Assembly (NCBI GenBank): GCA_016873375.1
Contig: VGXJ01000098.1
Span: 1-6,948, forward strand
Reading direction: 5' to 3'
DNA: 6,948 nucleotides
Source: Phycisphaerae bacterium
GTDB taxonomy: Bacteria > Planctomycetota > Phycisphaerae > Phycisphaerales > SM1A02
Program-made: the position numbers and the translations under genes
Part shown: piece by piece, positions 1 through 5,571 of the stretch
Layout of the letters: each line of letters begins with the position of its first letter
How positions within the stretch are numbered: position 1 is the first letter of the stretch
Notes under the pieces: model-generated
What the model was told of the DNA's origin: nothing
The model's database searches: none
The model's input: the letters and a program-made list of their open reading frames with translations, nothing else

Positions 1-32
1 ACCGCACATTCTCGGCAAATCCCAATCCAAAG

Positions 33-62
33 TGGATGAGTTTCCGGCACTTTGCCGATAAT
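33..62 (+). promoter_or_regulatory. Possible mltA promoter
   Basis: A good -10 hexamer, GATAAT at 57-62, lies about 47 bases before the chosen mltA start. The only -35 candidate is TGGATG at 33-38, which matches TTGACA at 3 of 6 places with an 18-base spacer, so the call rests on the -10 alone. Transcription would begin near 69 and give a leader of about 40 bases that contains the ribosome binding site. The rest of bases 1-56 shows nothing I recognise. Confidence 0.25.
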
Positions 63-96
63 CGCCCAGTCGTATCGCCCTATCCCGCCCCGTTGC

Positions 97-101
97 AAGG
101 A
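97..101 (+). promoter_or_regulatory. Shine-Dalgarno site that fixes the mltA start
   Basis: AAGGA lies 7 bases before the ATG at 109. It supports that start over the longer in-frame TTG at 52, which has no such site, overlaps the likely -10 box and would place 19 polar residues before the signal peptide. Confidence 0.6.
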
Positions 102-108
102 TGCATCC

Positions 109-1359
109 ATGCGTGGAATGAACGCTTCAATCGTTGCCTTGGCGCTTGCCGCCGTGGGTTTCTCTGGCTGCCAGCGCGAGCATGTCGTCGCCGAGCCTGA
201 CTACAACCGCCAGCTGAACTCCGGGCACGCGCTGCGCAAGCTCGATCCAAGCCAGTGGCCGAGCCTGGCATCGGCATGGGGGTCGCGGGATGGCTACCTC
301 GACCAGGCGCTCGACCAGAGCATCAGCTGGTTCCAGAAGCCCAGCAGCCAGCAGTTCTTCCCATTCCACGAGGTCTCGACGCACGAGCAAGCCGCTGGCA
401 GCGTGGTCGCCTTCAAGGAGTTCCTGAATGCATCGACGACCGAAGCGGAGTTCCTCGGCCGCATGCAGCAGATGTTCGACTGCTGGCAGACCGTGGGTTA
501 CAACGATAAGGGCACCGTGCTCTTCACGGGCTACTACGCGCCTGAGTTCAAGGCGAGCCTGACCCCCGACAGCACCTTCCGCTTCCCGCTGTACCGCCGT
601 CCGACCGATTGCGTGACCGACCCGGTCACCGGTGAGCCCAAGGGTCGCCTGCAGGCCGATGGCACCGTGGCACCGTGGCCCAACCGTGCCGAGATCCAGT
701 CCAGCGGCATGCTGCGCGGGCTCGAGCTCGTCTACCTGCCCAGCGAGTTCGACGTGTACATCATCCAGGTCAACGGCAGCGCCAAGCTCACCCTGCAGGA
801 TGGCTCGACGATGTATGTGGGCTACGCCGGCAAGACCGACGGCCTGTATGTCGGCCTCGGCCAGACCCTGCTCGACGAGAAGATCCTGACCGAGCGCGAC
901 TTGAACCTGCCCAACGTGCGCGACTGGTGCGACAAGAACCCCGACCGCGCGATGGAATACATCAACCGCAACAACTGCTTCGTCTTCTTCACGAAGTACG
1001 ACGGCTCCAACTGGCCGGCCGGCAGCTTGGGCGTGAAGGTCACCGAGCGCACATCGCTGGCGACCGACAAGAAGATCTACCCGCGCGGTGGCTTCGTGCT
1101 GGTCGACACCAAGTCGATCAACTTCGCCAACCAGCAGGTCCCGTTCAATCGCTTCATGTGCGACCAGGACACCGGCGGCGCGATCGTGGCGCCCGGTCGC
1201 GCCGACATCTTCATGGGTGTTGGTGCGAGCGCCGAGATCCTCGCCGGCGCGCAGTACGCCGAAGGCACCATGTACTACTTCCTCCTGAAGCCTGAGTACG
1301 CGAGCCAGTACCCGCTGCCTCCGGTCGCCAAGAAGGGCGCATCCGCCAGCGGCGAGTGA
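109..1359 (+). CDS. mltA: MltA-type membrane-bound lytic murein transglycosylase, lipoprotein
   Basis: This 416-residue protein should cleave the glycan strands of peptidoglycan between MurNAc and GlcNAc, forming 1,6-anhydroMurNAc ends, while anchored by lipid to a membrane. Residues 1-20 look like a lipoprotein signal peptide (MRGMNASIVALALAAVGFSG) with the acceptor cysteine at 21. The MltA domain runs from about 135 to 300: FTGYYAPEF (139-147), the IQVNGSAKLTLQDG stretch (219-232, corresponding to the family's QGSG region) and NNCFVFF (288-294). The C-terminal 3D domain follows at about 326-395, with DTGGAI (354-359) and GRADIF (363-368); Asp354 and Asp366 sit where this family has its conserved aspartates, one of them catalytic. 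The protein is somewhat longer than E. coli MltA (about 365 residues), with a hydrophilic stretch at about 25-90 after the lipid anchor. The ATG at 109 is preferred because it has an AAGGA site and starts cleanly at the signal peptide. The gene appears monocistronic, with a hairpin after it. The family call is firm; the symbol follows E. coli by homology. Confidence 0.9.
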   Translation: MRGMNASIVALALAAVGFSGCQREHVVAEPDYNRQLNSGHALRKLDPSQWPSLASAWGSRDGYLDQALDQSISWFQKPSSQQFFPFHEVSTHEQAAGSVVAFKEFLNASTTEAEFLGRMQQMFDCWQTVGYNDKGTVLFTGYYAPEFKASLTPDSTFRFPLYRRPTDCVTDPVTGEPKGRLQADGTVAPWPNRAEIQSSGMLRGLELVYLPSEFDVYIIQVNGSAKLTLQDGSTMYVGYAGKTDGLYVGLGQTLLDEKILTERDLNLPNVRDWCDKNPDRAMEYINRNNCFVFFTKYDGSNWPAGSLGVKVTERTSLATDKKIYPRGGFVLVDTKSINFANQQVPFNRFMCDQDTGGAIVAPGRADIFMGVGASAEILAGAQYAEGTMYYFLLKPEYASQYPLPPVAKKGASASGE

Positions 1360-1383
1360 GCCGTCCAATGTCGTTTGGTTCGG

Positions 1384-1411
1384 TGCGGGCGGTCCTGGTG
1401 GGCCGCCCGCA
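1384..1411 (+). terminator. Strong hairpin after mltA, terminator-like without a U tract
   Basis: Bases 1384-1395 pair with 1400-1411 in a 12-bp stem (one G-U pair) around a TGGT tetraloop; nine of the pairs form an uninterrupted outer GC-rich block. It starts 24 bases after the mltA stop and ends 50 bases before the ATPase gene, so it probably ends the mltA message. No T-run follows (the next bases are TCGCGTTGG), so it is not a classical intrinsic terminator. It may instead be an mRNA 3'-end stabiliser. Confidence 0.45.
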
Positions 1412-1449
1412 TCGCGTTGGTGGAACCTCATGCAGGCGATGCTCGCCCT

Positions 1450-1461
1450 TAGACTCCCACG
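1450..1461 (+). promoter_or_regulatory. Possible leaderless promoter of the ABC transporter unit
   Basis: TAGACT at 1450-1455 fits a TANNNT -10 box and ends 6 bases before the GTG start at 1462, so transcription would begin at or next to the start codon. There is no Shine-Dalgarno sequence before this GTG, which fits a leaderless message. No convincing -35 hexamer is visible at the usual distance (1427-1432 is CTCATG). Confidence 0.35.
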
Positions 1462-2448
1462 GTGGACAACACGTCGGTCATTGATCTGCGCAATGTGCGC
1501 AAGACCTACAAGGGACGCATCGAGGCCTTGCGCGGCATCGACCTTGGGGTCGGGGCGGGCGAGATCTTCGGCTTGCTTGGTCCCAACGGCGCGGGCAAGA
1601 GCACGATCGTCAAGATCATGATGACGGTCGTGCGCGCGACCGCCGGGGGCGGCACGCTCCTGGGCAAGCCGCTCGGCGACAAGGGTGCGCTTGCGCGCGT
1701 GGGGTACCTGCCTGAGCACCATCGATTCCCCCCCTATCTGACCGGTCGGCAGGTCGTCGACTTCTTCGGTGCCCTTGCCGGCATGCGGCGCACTGAGCGC
1801 CGTTTGCGTACGGAAGCCATGCTTGAGCTCGTGCGCATGCGGGATTGGGCGGATCGACGCCTGGGCACCTACTCCAAGGGGATGCAGCAGCGCGTGGGAC
1901 TTGCAGCAAGCCTCGTCAACGATCCGCGGCTCGTGGTGCTCGATGAGCCGACCGATGGCGTGGATCCGGTGGGCCGCAAGGAGATCCGCGATCTCTTGTT
2001 GCGGCTGCGCAGCGAGGGACGCACGATCTTCGTCAACAGTCATCTGCTCAGCGAGATCGAGATGGTCAGCGATCGCGTGGCGATCATGGTGCAGGGCAAG
2101 GTCTGGGCCCAGGGCACGATCGATGACCTCACGCGATCGAGCAGGCGATTCGAGATCACCGTGCGGGGCGCCGCCCCGGAATGGGCTGCATCCCTCGGCG
2201 CGGTGCGTGTGGAGCCAGCATCCAGCACGATCGCCCTGCAGGTTGCCGATGCGGTCGAGGCCCAACCCGCGATCGACCGCCTGCGCGCGCACGGTGCGAT
2301 CATCGAGCGAGCCGTTCCCGTGCGCGAATCGCTCGAGGACCTCTTCATCCGTGCTGTCACCGATCCGTCATCGGGTGGCACATTCAATCCCGGTGCGCTC
2401 CGTGATCGCCCGTCTGCGCCGCCGCCGCCGCTCGAGGCTGCGCCATGA
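1462..2448 (+). CDS. ABC transporter ATP-binding protein (ABC-2 / DrrA-NatA type)
   Basis: This 328-residue protein is the cytoplasmic ATPase that powers the permease encoded next. Motifs in order: Walker A GPNGAGKST (40-48); Q-loop region GYLPEHH (81-87), where Glu85 stands at the usual Gln place, a variant I recall from other ABC-2 ATPases; signature YSKGMQQR (137-144) in place of LSGGQ; Walker B LVVLDEP with catalytic Glu162 (157-163); D-loop around GVDP (166-169); and switch His194 in NSHLLSE. After the nucleotide-binding domain, residues 229-300 form the accessory C-terminal region common in exporter ATPases, ending in ESLEDLFIRAV (289-299). A proline/alanine-rich tail (318-328, APPPPPLEAAP near its end) has no obvious role. 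The start is GTG with no Shine-Dalgarno sequence, chosen because the conserved N-terminus (VIDLRNVRKTYKG) begins six residues later and a TANNNT box lies just upstream. The stop overlaps the permease start by 4 bases (ATGA). The substrate cannot be told from sequence. Candidates include a drug, lipid, ion or envelope component. Confidence 0.93.
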   Translation: MDNTSVIDLRNVRKTYKGRIEALRGIDLGVGAGEIFGLLGPNGAGKSTIVKIMMTVVRATAGGGTLLGKPLGDKGALARVGYLPEHHRFPPYLTGRQVVDFFGALAGMRRTERRLRTEAMLELVRMRDWADRRLGTYSKGMQQRVGLAASLVNDPRLVVLDEPTDGVDPVGRKEIRDLLLRLRSEGRTIFVNSHLLSEIEMVSDRVAIMVQGKVWAQGTIDDLTRSSRRFEITVRGAAPEWAASLGAVRVEPASSTIALQVADAVEAQPAIDRLRAHGAIIERAVPVRESLEDLFIRAVTDPSSGGTFNPGALRDRPSAPPPPLEAAP

Positions 2449-3539
2449 GCCACGACCTGCCACAAGGGACCTCTTGGCGCCAGACCTGGGCGATCGTGGT
2501 TGCTGCGTATCGCGAGCTCAACGCACGCAAGCTCTTCTGGCTCTCGCTGCTGCTCTCAGGCATCATCGTCGCGGCAATCGCCGGCCTTGGCCTCGATGAG
2601 GAGGGCATCAGCGTCTTCGGCTGGACCTTCGAGAGCCCGTTCTTCAACTCGACGGTGGTCCCGTCAGCCACCTTCTACAAGCTGCTCTTCACCAACCTCG
2701 GCGTGGAATGGTGGCTCGGCCTGGGCAGCACCGTACTCGCGCTGGTGAGTACCGCAGGCATCATTCCCGATCTCGTCTCGGGCGGGGCCATCGACATGAT
2801 GCTCTCGCGGCCGATCGGTCGCGGACGGCTCTTCCTGACGAAGTGGATGACCGGTCTGCTCTTCACCTCGCTGCAGGTCTTCGTGTTCACGGGCGCATGC
2901 TTCCTGGTGATCGGCCTGCGCGGGGGCTCATGGGAACCCTCGCTCTTCGTTGCGGTGCCGCTCGTCGTGCTCTTCTACTCGTACCTGTTCGCGTTCTGCG
3001 CGCTGGTCGGCCTGCTCACGCGCAGCACGGTGGCCAGCCTGCTCCTCACCATGGTGTTCTGGTTCCTCGTCTTCGGCGTCCAGAGCGGCGAGGCACTCAC
3101 CAACTGGGGCCGCACGGGGAGCGCAATGGAGATCGCCTCGTACGAGAGCGAGATTCTCCGGCGCGAGGCCGAGAATCCGAATGATCCGTACCTGGAAGAC
3201 CTGCTCGAGGAGCGCGATGCGCAGGCCGAGGATGATGCAACCTGGCGCCTCGTGCACAACTGCTTCATGGGCGTGATGGCGCCCTTGCCCAAGACAGGCG
3301 AAACGCTTGAGCTCCTCGAACGCCTGCTTGTGGATCGATCGGGCATCCAGGCGCCCGAGCGCGAGCGCCGCGGCGAGGGGATCTTCGGGAGCAATCGTGT
3401 GCGTGCTCGCGAGGTGCGCGGCGAGATCGATCGTCAGGCAGTCAGCAGGTCGCTCTGGTGGACGATCGGCACGAGCCTCCTGTTTGAGGTTGCCGTGCTG
3501 GTGTCCTGTGTCTGGATCTTCCGCCGGTGCGACTTCTGA
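2445..3539 (+). CDS. ABC-2 type transporter permease with a large extracytoplasmic loop
   Basis: This 364-residue inner-membrane protein is the likely channel-forming partner of the ATPase, translationally coupled by the ATGA overlap and with its own GAGG site 7 bases before the ATG. I see six hydrophobic segments at about 30-50, 88-108, 136-158, 167-190, 196-213 and 338-359. Between segments 2 and 3, the DMMLSRPIGRGRLFLTKW stretch (117-134) matches the cytoplasmic coupling region of ABC-2 permeases, where the SRP-x-x-R pattern is common. With an N-terminus inside, the 51-87 loop and the long 214-337 loop would face outward. The second is charged, rich in Glu and Arg, and partly helix-prone (EIASYESEILRREAE at 229-243, then EDLLEERDAQAEDD at 251-264). 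It is much longer than loops in compact ABC-2 permeases. The protein ends in a short basic tail (FRRCDF). The fold and partner are well supported; the exported substrate is unknown. Confidence 0.86.
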   Translation: MSHDLPQGTSWRQTWAIVVAAYRELNARKLFWLSLLLSGIIVAAIAGLGLDEEGISVFGWTFESPFFNSTVVPSATFYKLLFTNLGVEWWLGLGSTVLALVSTAGIIPDLVSGGAIDMMLSRPIGRGRLFLTKWMTGLLFTSLQVFVFTGACFLVIGLRGGSWEPSLFVAVPLVVLFYSYLFAFCALVGLLTRSTVASLLLTMVFWFLVFGVQSGEALTNWGRTGSAMEIASYESEILRREAENPNDPYLEDLLEERDAQAEDDATWRLVHNCFMGVMAPLPKTGETLELLERLLVDRSGIQAPERERRGEGIFGSNRVRAREVRGEIDRQAVSRSLWWTIGTSLLFEVAVLVSCVWIFRRCDF

Positions 3540-3548
3540 CCTTGCGCG

Positions 3549-4352
3549 TCAAGCATCCTTCGAGAGCTCGCGGCCGCGATCCCGCGCGGCGAGGATCGCC
3601 CGCGCCATCGCGTCGCCCACACCTGCGGCATCCAGCACGGCGAGCGCCGCAGCAGTCGTTCCCGACGGGCTCGTGACGGCGCGTCGAAGCGTGGCGGGAT
3701 CCTCGGAAGAGTGGCGCAGGAGCCCGGCAGCACCCAGGATCGTCTGACGGACGAGCAGGTCAGCCGAGCTCGCGTCGAAGCCCGCTTCGCGCGCCCCGCG
3801 CATCATGTGCTCGGCCAAGTAGAAGATGTAGGCGGGGCCGCTGCCGCAGACGGCGGTGGCGGCATCCATGAGCGACTCATCGATCCGGTGTACAAGTCCG
3901 ATGGTCTCGAACATGGCCATGACCTCGTCTCGGTCTGTTGCCGTGCAGGAGTCACTGAACGCGACCGTCGACATGGCTGCGCCGATGCGAGCCGGCGTGT
4001 TGGGCATCACTCTTGCGATCCGCGCATGGCGGCCCAGGTTGCTGGTCATCGTGTGCATCGTGATCCCGGCCATGACGCTGATCACGAGGGTGGGCCGTTG
4101 CAGGGCGCCCAGCTGTTCGGCAAGGTCGCCGTAGCGCTGGGGCTTGACGGCGATCAGGAGCGTCGAGGCATCCGAGAGTGCCACCGCCGAGCCTGCGACG
4201 CGAAGACCCAGACTGCCGGCCTCGGCGCTGCGCTGCGCGTCAGGATCGAAGACCAGCACATCGTCCGGCTGGACGCGACCGGCTGCGAGCATGCCGCGGA
4301 TGACTGCTCCGCCCATGTTCCCGAATCCTGCGACGGCGAGCGTGGTAGCCAT
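3549..4352 (-). CDS. proC: Pyrroline-5-carboxylate reductase
   Basis: ProC reduces 1-pyrroline-5-carboxylate to L-proline with NAD(P)H, the last step of proline synthesis, in the cytoplasm. The 267-residue length is close to the roughly 270 usual for the family. The N-terminal Rossmann fold shows GFGNMG (9-14), AVKPQ (68-72) and the MPNTPA motif (116-121). The C-terminal helical dimerisation domain has CGSGPAYIFYLAEHM (169-183), the substrate-binding region, and the family signature AVTSPSGTTAAAL (225-237). No key motif is missing. The ATG at 4352 begins directly before the first Rossmann strand (TTLAVAGFGNMG), so no other start is likely. There is no Shine-Dalgarno sequence; a TANNNT box lies 6 bases upstream, as for a leaderless message. 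The gene diverges from accA across 41 bases and converges with the permease gene, its stop lying 9 bases beyond the permease stop. It appears to be a single-gene unit. Confidence 0.96.
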   Translation of the reverse strand: MATTLAVAGFGNMGGAVIRGMLAAGRVQPDDVLVFDPDAQRSAEAGSLGLRVAGSAVALSDASTLLIAVKPQRYGDLAEQLGALQRPTLVISVMAGITMHTMTSNLGRHARIARVMPNTPARIGAAMSTVAFSDSCTATDRDEVMAMFETIGLVHRIDESLMDAATAVCGSGPAYIFYLAEHMMRGAREAGFDASSADLLVRQTILGAAGLLRHSSEDPATLRRAVTSPSGTTAAALAVLDAAGVGDAMARAILAARDRGRELSKDA

Positions 4353-4358
4353 GCGTGC

Positions 4359-4364
4359 ACGGTA
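4359..4364 (-). promoter_or_regulatory. Possible leaderless -10 box of proC
   Basis: On the minus strand TACCGT (4364 down to 4359) fits TANNNT and is followed by 6 bases (GCACGC) and then the proC ATG at 4352. No -35 hexamer close to TTGACA is visible. The match to TATAAT itself is weak (three fixed bases), so the call depends on position, on the missing Shine-Dalgarno sequence and on the similar spacing at two other genes in this window. Confidence 0.35.
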
Positions 4365-4379
4365 TCGCGGCGGTCGCGC

Positions 4380-4385
4380 TAGGAT
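4380..4385 (+). promoter_or_regulatory. Possible -10 box of accA, overlapping an AGGA ribosome site
   Basis: TAGGAT at 4380-4385 fits TANNNT (TATAAT at 4 of 6) and ends 8 bases before the accA ATG at 4394, so the message would have almost no leader. The same bases contain AGGA (4381-4384) 9 bases before the ATG, which could instead be a Shine-Dalgarno site for a message starting farther upstream, inside proC. The sequence alone does not decide between these. Confidence 0.35.
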
Positions 4386-4393
4386 TCGCCACT

Positions 4394-5371
4394 ATGGCCA
4401 AGTCTGGCTACAGCGGCAGTTACGTGCTGGACTTCGAGCAGCCCGTCGTCGAGATCGAAAAGCAGATCGACGCGCTCGAGGCGAATCCGTCCGCACCTCG
4501 ATTTGCTGAAGAACTCGCCACGCTGCGTTCGACGCGCGACACGCTGCTGACCAAGACATACGGCGGTCTGACCGCCTGGCAGACCGTTCGGGTGGCGCGG
4601 CATCCTGCTCGCCCGCAGACCCTCGATCATGTGGACGCCATGTGTCGGGACTTCGTGCAGCTGCATGGCGACCGTCAGTGCGCCGACGACCCAGCCATCG
4701 TGACGGGGCTTGCCCGCATCGGGCCGTTCAAGGTCATGGTGATCGGTCACCAGAAGGGGCGCTCCACGGCCGAGCGGATCCGTTGCCGGTTCGGCTGCGC
4801 CAATCCTGACGGGTATCGCAAGGCCCTGCTCAAGATGCAGTTCGCCGAGAAATTCAAGCTGCCGATCGTGACGCTCGTCGACACGCCGGGCGCGTACCCG
4901 GGCATCGAGAGCGAGCAGCGTGGCCAGGCCGAGGCGATCGCGGTGAACCTTCGCGAAATGAGCAGGCTGCGCACGCCAATCGTCAGTGTGGTGATCGGCG
5001 AGGGCGGTTCGGGCGGCGCACTTGGCATTGCCGTCGCCGATCGCGTGGCGATGATGGAGCACGCGTGGTACTCGGTGATCAGCCCCGAGGGCTGTGCCGC
5101 CATCCTGTGGAAGGAAGCCAACGAGAAGACCAACACGCTCGCTGCGCAGGCGCTGTCGCTGACCGCGCGTCAGAACCTCTCCAACGGCATCATCGATGCC
5201 ATCGTGCCAGAGCCCGCCGGTGGTGCGCACCGCGATCCTCGTGCGGCGAGCCAGGCGCTTCAGGGGTGGATCATCGATCAGTTGCGCGATCTGTCGCGCG
5301 TCGATCCAGACACGCTCGTCAACCTGCGCTTCGAGAAGTTCCGGCGCATGGGCAGCGTGCGGTCGATCTGA
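4394..5371 (+). CDS. accA: Acetyl-CoA carboxylase carboxyltransferase subunit alpha
   Basis: AccA pairs with AccD to move the carboxyl group from carboxybiotin on AccB to acetyl-CoA, giving malonyl-CoA, the committed step of fatty acid synthesis, in the cytoplasm. The 325 residues are close to E. coli AccA (319). The N-terminal helical part starts with the typical LDFEQPVVEIEKQIDALE (12-29), and TAWQTVRVARHPARP (60-74) follows. The crotonase-fold domain shows the conserved VIGHQKGRST (116-125), GYRKAL (140-145), LVDTPGAYPG (161-170), EAIAVNLREMSRL (180-192), the glycine-rich IGEGGSGGAL (201-210) that forms the oxyanion and binding region, SVISPEGCAAILWK (227-240) and EPAGGAHRD (273-281). Nothing essential appears to be missing. 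The ATG at 4394 is preferred over an in-frame GTG at 4355, because the latter would add 13 residues that overlap the proC control region. accD is not in this window, so the subunits are encoded at separate loci or accD lies outside. Its neighbours are not fatty acid genes. Confidence 0.97.
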   Translation: MAKSGYSGSYVLDFEQPVVEIEKQIDALEANPSAPRFAEELATLRSTRDTLLTKTYGGLTAWQTVRVARHPARPQTLDHVDAMCRDFVQLHGDRQCADDPAIVTGLARIGPFKVMVIGHQKGRSTAERIRCRFGCANPDGYRKALLKMQFAEKFKLPIVTLVDTPGAYPGIESEQRGQAEAIAVNLREMSRLRTPIVSVVIGEGGSGGALGIAVADRVAMMEHAWYSVISPEGCAAILWKEANEKTNTLAAQALSLTARQNLSNGIIDAIVPEPAGGAHRDPRAASQALQGWIIDQLRDLSRVDPDTLVNLRFEKFRRMGSVRSI

Positions 5372-5436
5372 GGGGCCGAACTGGTCGCCGTATGCAGTGT
5401 TGAACGCAGCGGAGGAGCCGCCTTGCAGCGATCAGG

Positions 5437-5465
5437 TTGCTAGGAAGCCCCGATGGTGGTAAAAT
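5437..5465 (+). promoter_or_regulatory. Housekeeping-type promoter before the TraR/DksA-like gene
   Basis: TTGCTA (5437-5442; 4 of 6 to TTGACA), a 17-base spacer and TAAAAT (5460-5465; 5 of 6 to TATAAT) make the best sigma-70-like promoter in the window. Transcription would start near 5472, leaving a leader of about 100 bases before the GTG at 5572. The promoter would serve the TraR/DksA-like gene and probably lspA. The preceding part of the gap, 5372-5436, shows no convincing accA terminator. Confidence 0.6.
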
Positions 5466-5535
5466 GACGGGCACCTTCGTCGACATTGAGGTGTTCTCGG
5501 TCGAAATGAGCCCGTTCCGCGTCGGAACGGCCTGA
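5464..5535 (+). CDS. Possible 23-residue ORF in the leader (tentative)
   Basis: An ATG at 5464 opens a frame of 23 codons ending at TGA 5533-5535; the peptide begins MTGTFVDIEVFS and ends FRVGTA. Codon positions behave like the genes here: third positions are about 86% G or C, first positions about 57% and second positions about 43%. Against it, the ATG overlaps the TAAAAT promoter box, so a message from that promoter would begin downstream of it, and no good Shine-Dalgarno site lies at the right distance. An internal ATG at 5506 would give only nine residues. It could be a real small protein transcribed from farther upstream, the relic of a longer gene, or chance. Confidence 0.2.
   Translation: MTGTFVDIEVFSVEMSPFRVGTA
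5512..5530 (+). other. Compact hairpin in the leader of the TraR/DksA-like gene
   Basis: CCGTTCCG (5512-5519) and CGGAACGG (5523-5530) form a perfect 8-bp stem with a 3-base CGT loop. It lies 41 bases before the GTG start and about 40 bases after the predicted transcription start. No T-run follows, so it is not a standard terminator. A weaker 6-bp stem precedes it (5472-5477 with 5488-5493). The palindrome could be an RNA leader element or a protein binding site on DNA. Confidence 0.5.
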
Positions 5536-5557
5536 TTATTGGTTACTGATAGTTGTT

Positions 5558-5563
5558 CAGGAG
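5558..5563 (+). promoter_or_regulatory. Shine-Dalgarno site that fixes a GTG start
   Basis: CAGGAG lies 8 bases before the GTG at 5572. It identifies that GTG as the start rather than the in-frame TTG at 5539, whose extra 11 residues do not resemble the lysine/alanine-rich N-terminus. Confidence 0.75.
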
Positions 5564-5571
5564 CACTCCAC

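Noticed and set aside
81..87. Glu at the Q-loop place of the ABC ATPase as a sign of an inactive enzyme (protein residues 81-87, encoded near 1702-1722)
   Set aside because: Walker A, signature, Walker B with Glu162 and His194 are intact, and Glu at this place is seen in other ABC-2 type ATPases, so inactivity is not supported.
52..108. N-terminal extension of mltA from the TTG at 52
   Set aside because: It has no ribosome site, overlaps the likely -10 box, and would bury the lipoprotein signal peptide 19 residues inside the protein.
127..2292. A 721-codon open frame on the minus strand spanning mltA, the gap and the ABC ATPase gene
   Set aside because: It is antisense to two well-recognised genes and crosses their intergenic region. 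Its translation is rich in Arg, His and Ala with no recognisable domain, as expected for the mirror frame of GC-rich genes.
4355..4393. GTG start at 4355 for accA
   Set aside because: It adds 13 residues not typical of AccA and lies only 3 bases from the proC start codon. The ATG at 4394 fits the family N-terminus.
4379..5230. A 283-codon minus-strand open frame opposite accA
   Set aside because: accA on the plus strand is unmistakable, and the antisense product shows no family motif. It also covers the accA start region.
5408..5422. Small inverted repeat (GCGG, 5-base loop, CCGC) as an accA terminator
   Set aside because: It has only four base pairs and no T-run, which is common by chance in GC-rich DNA.
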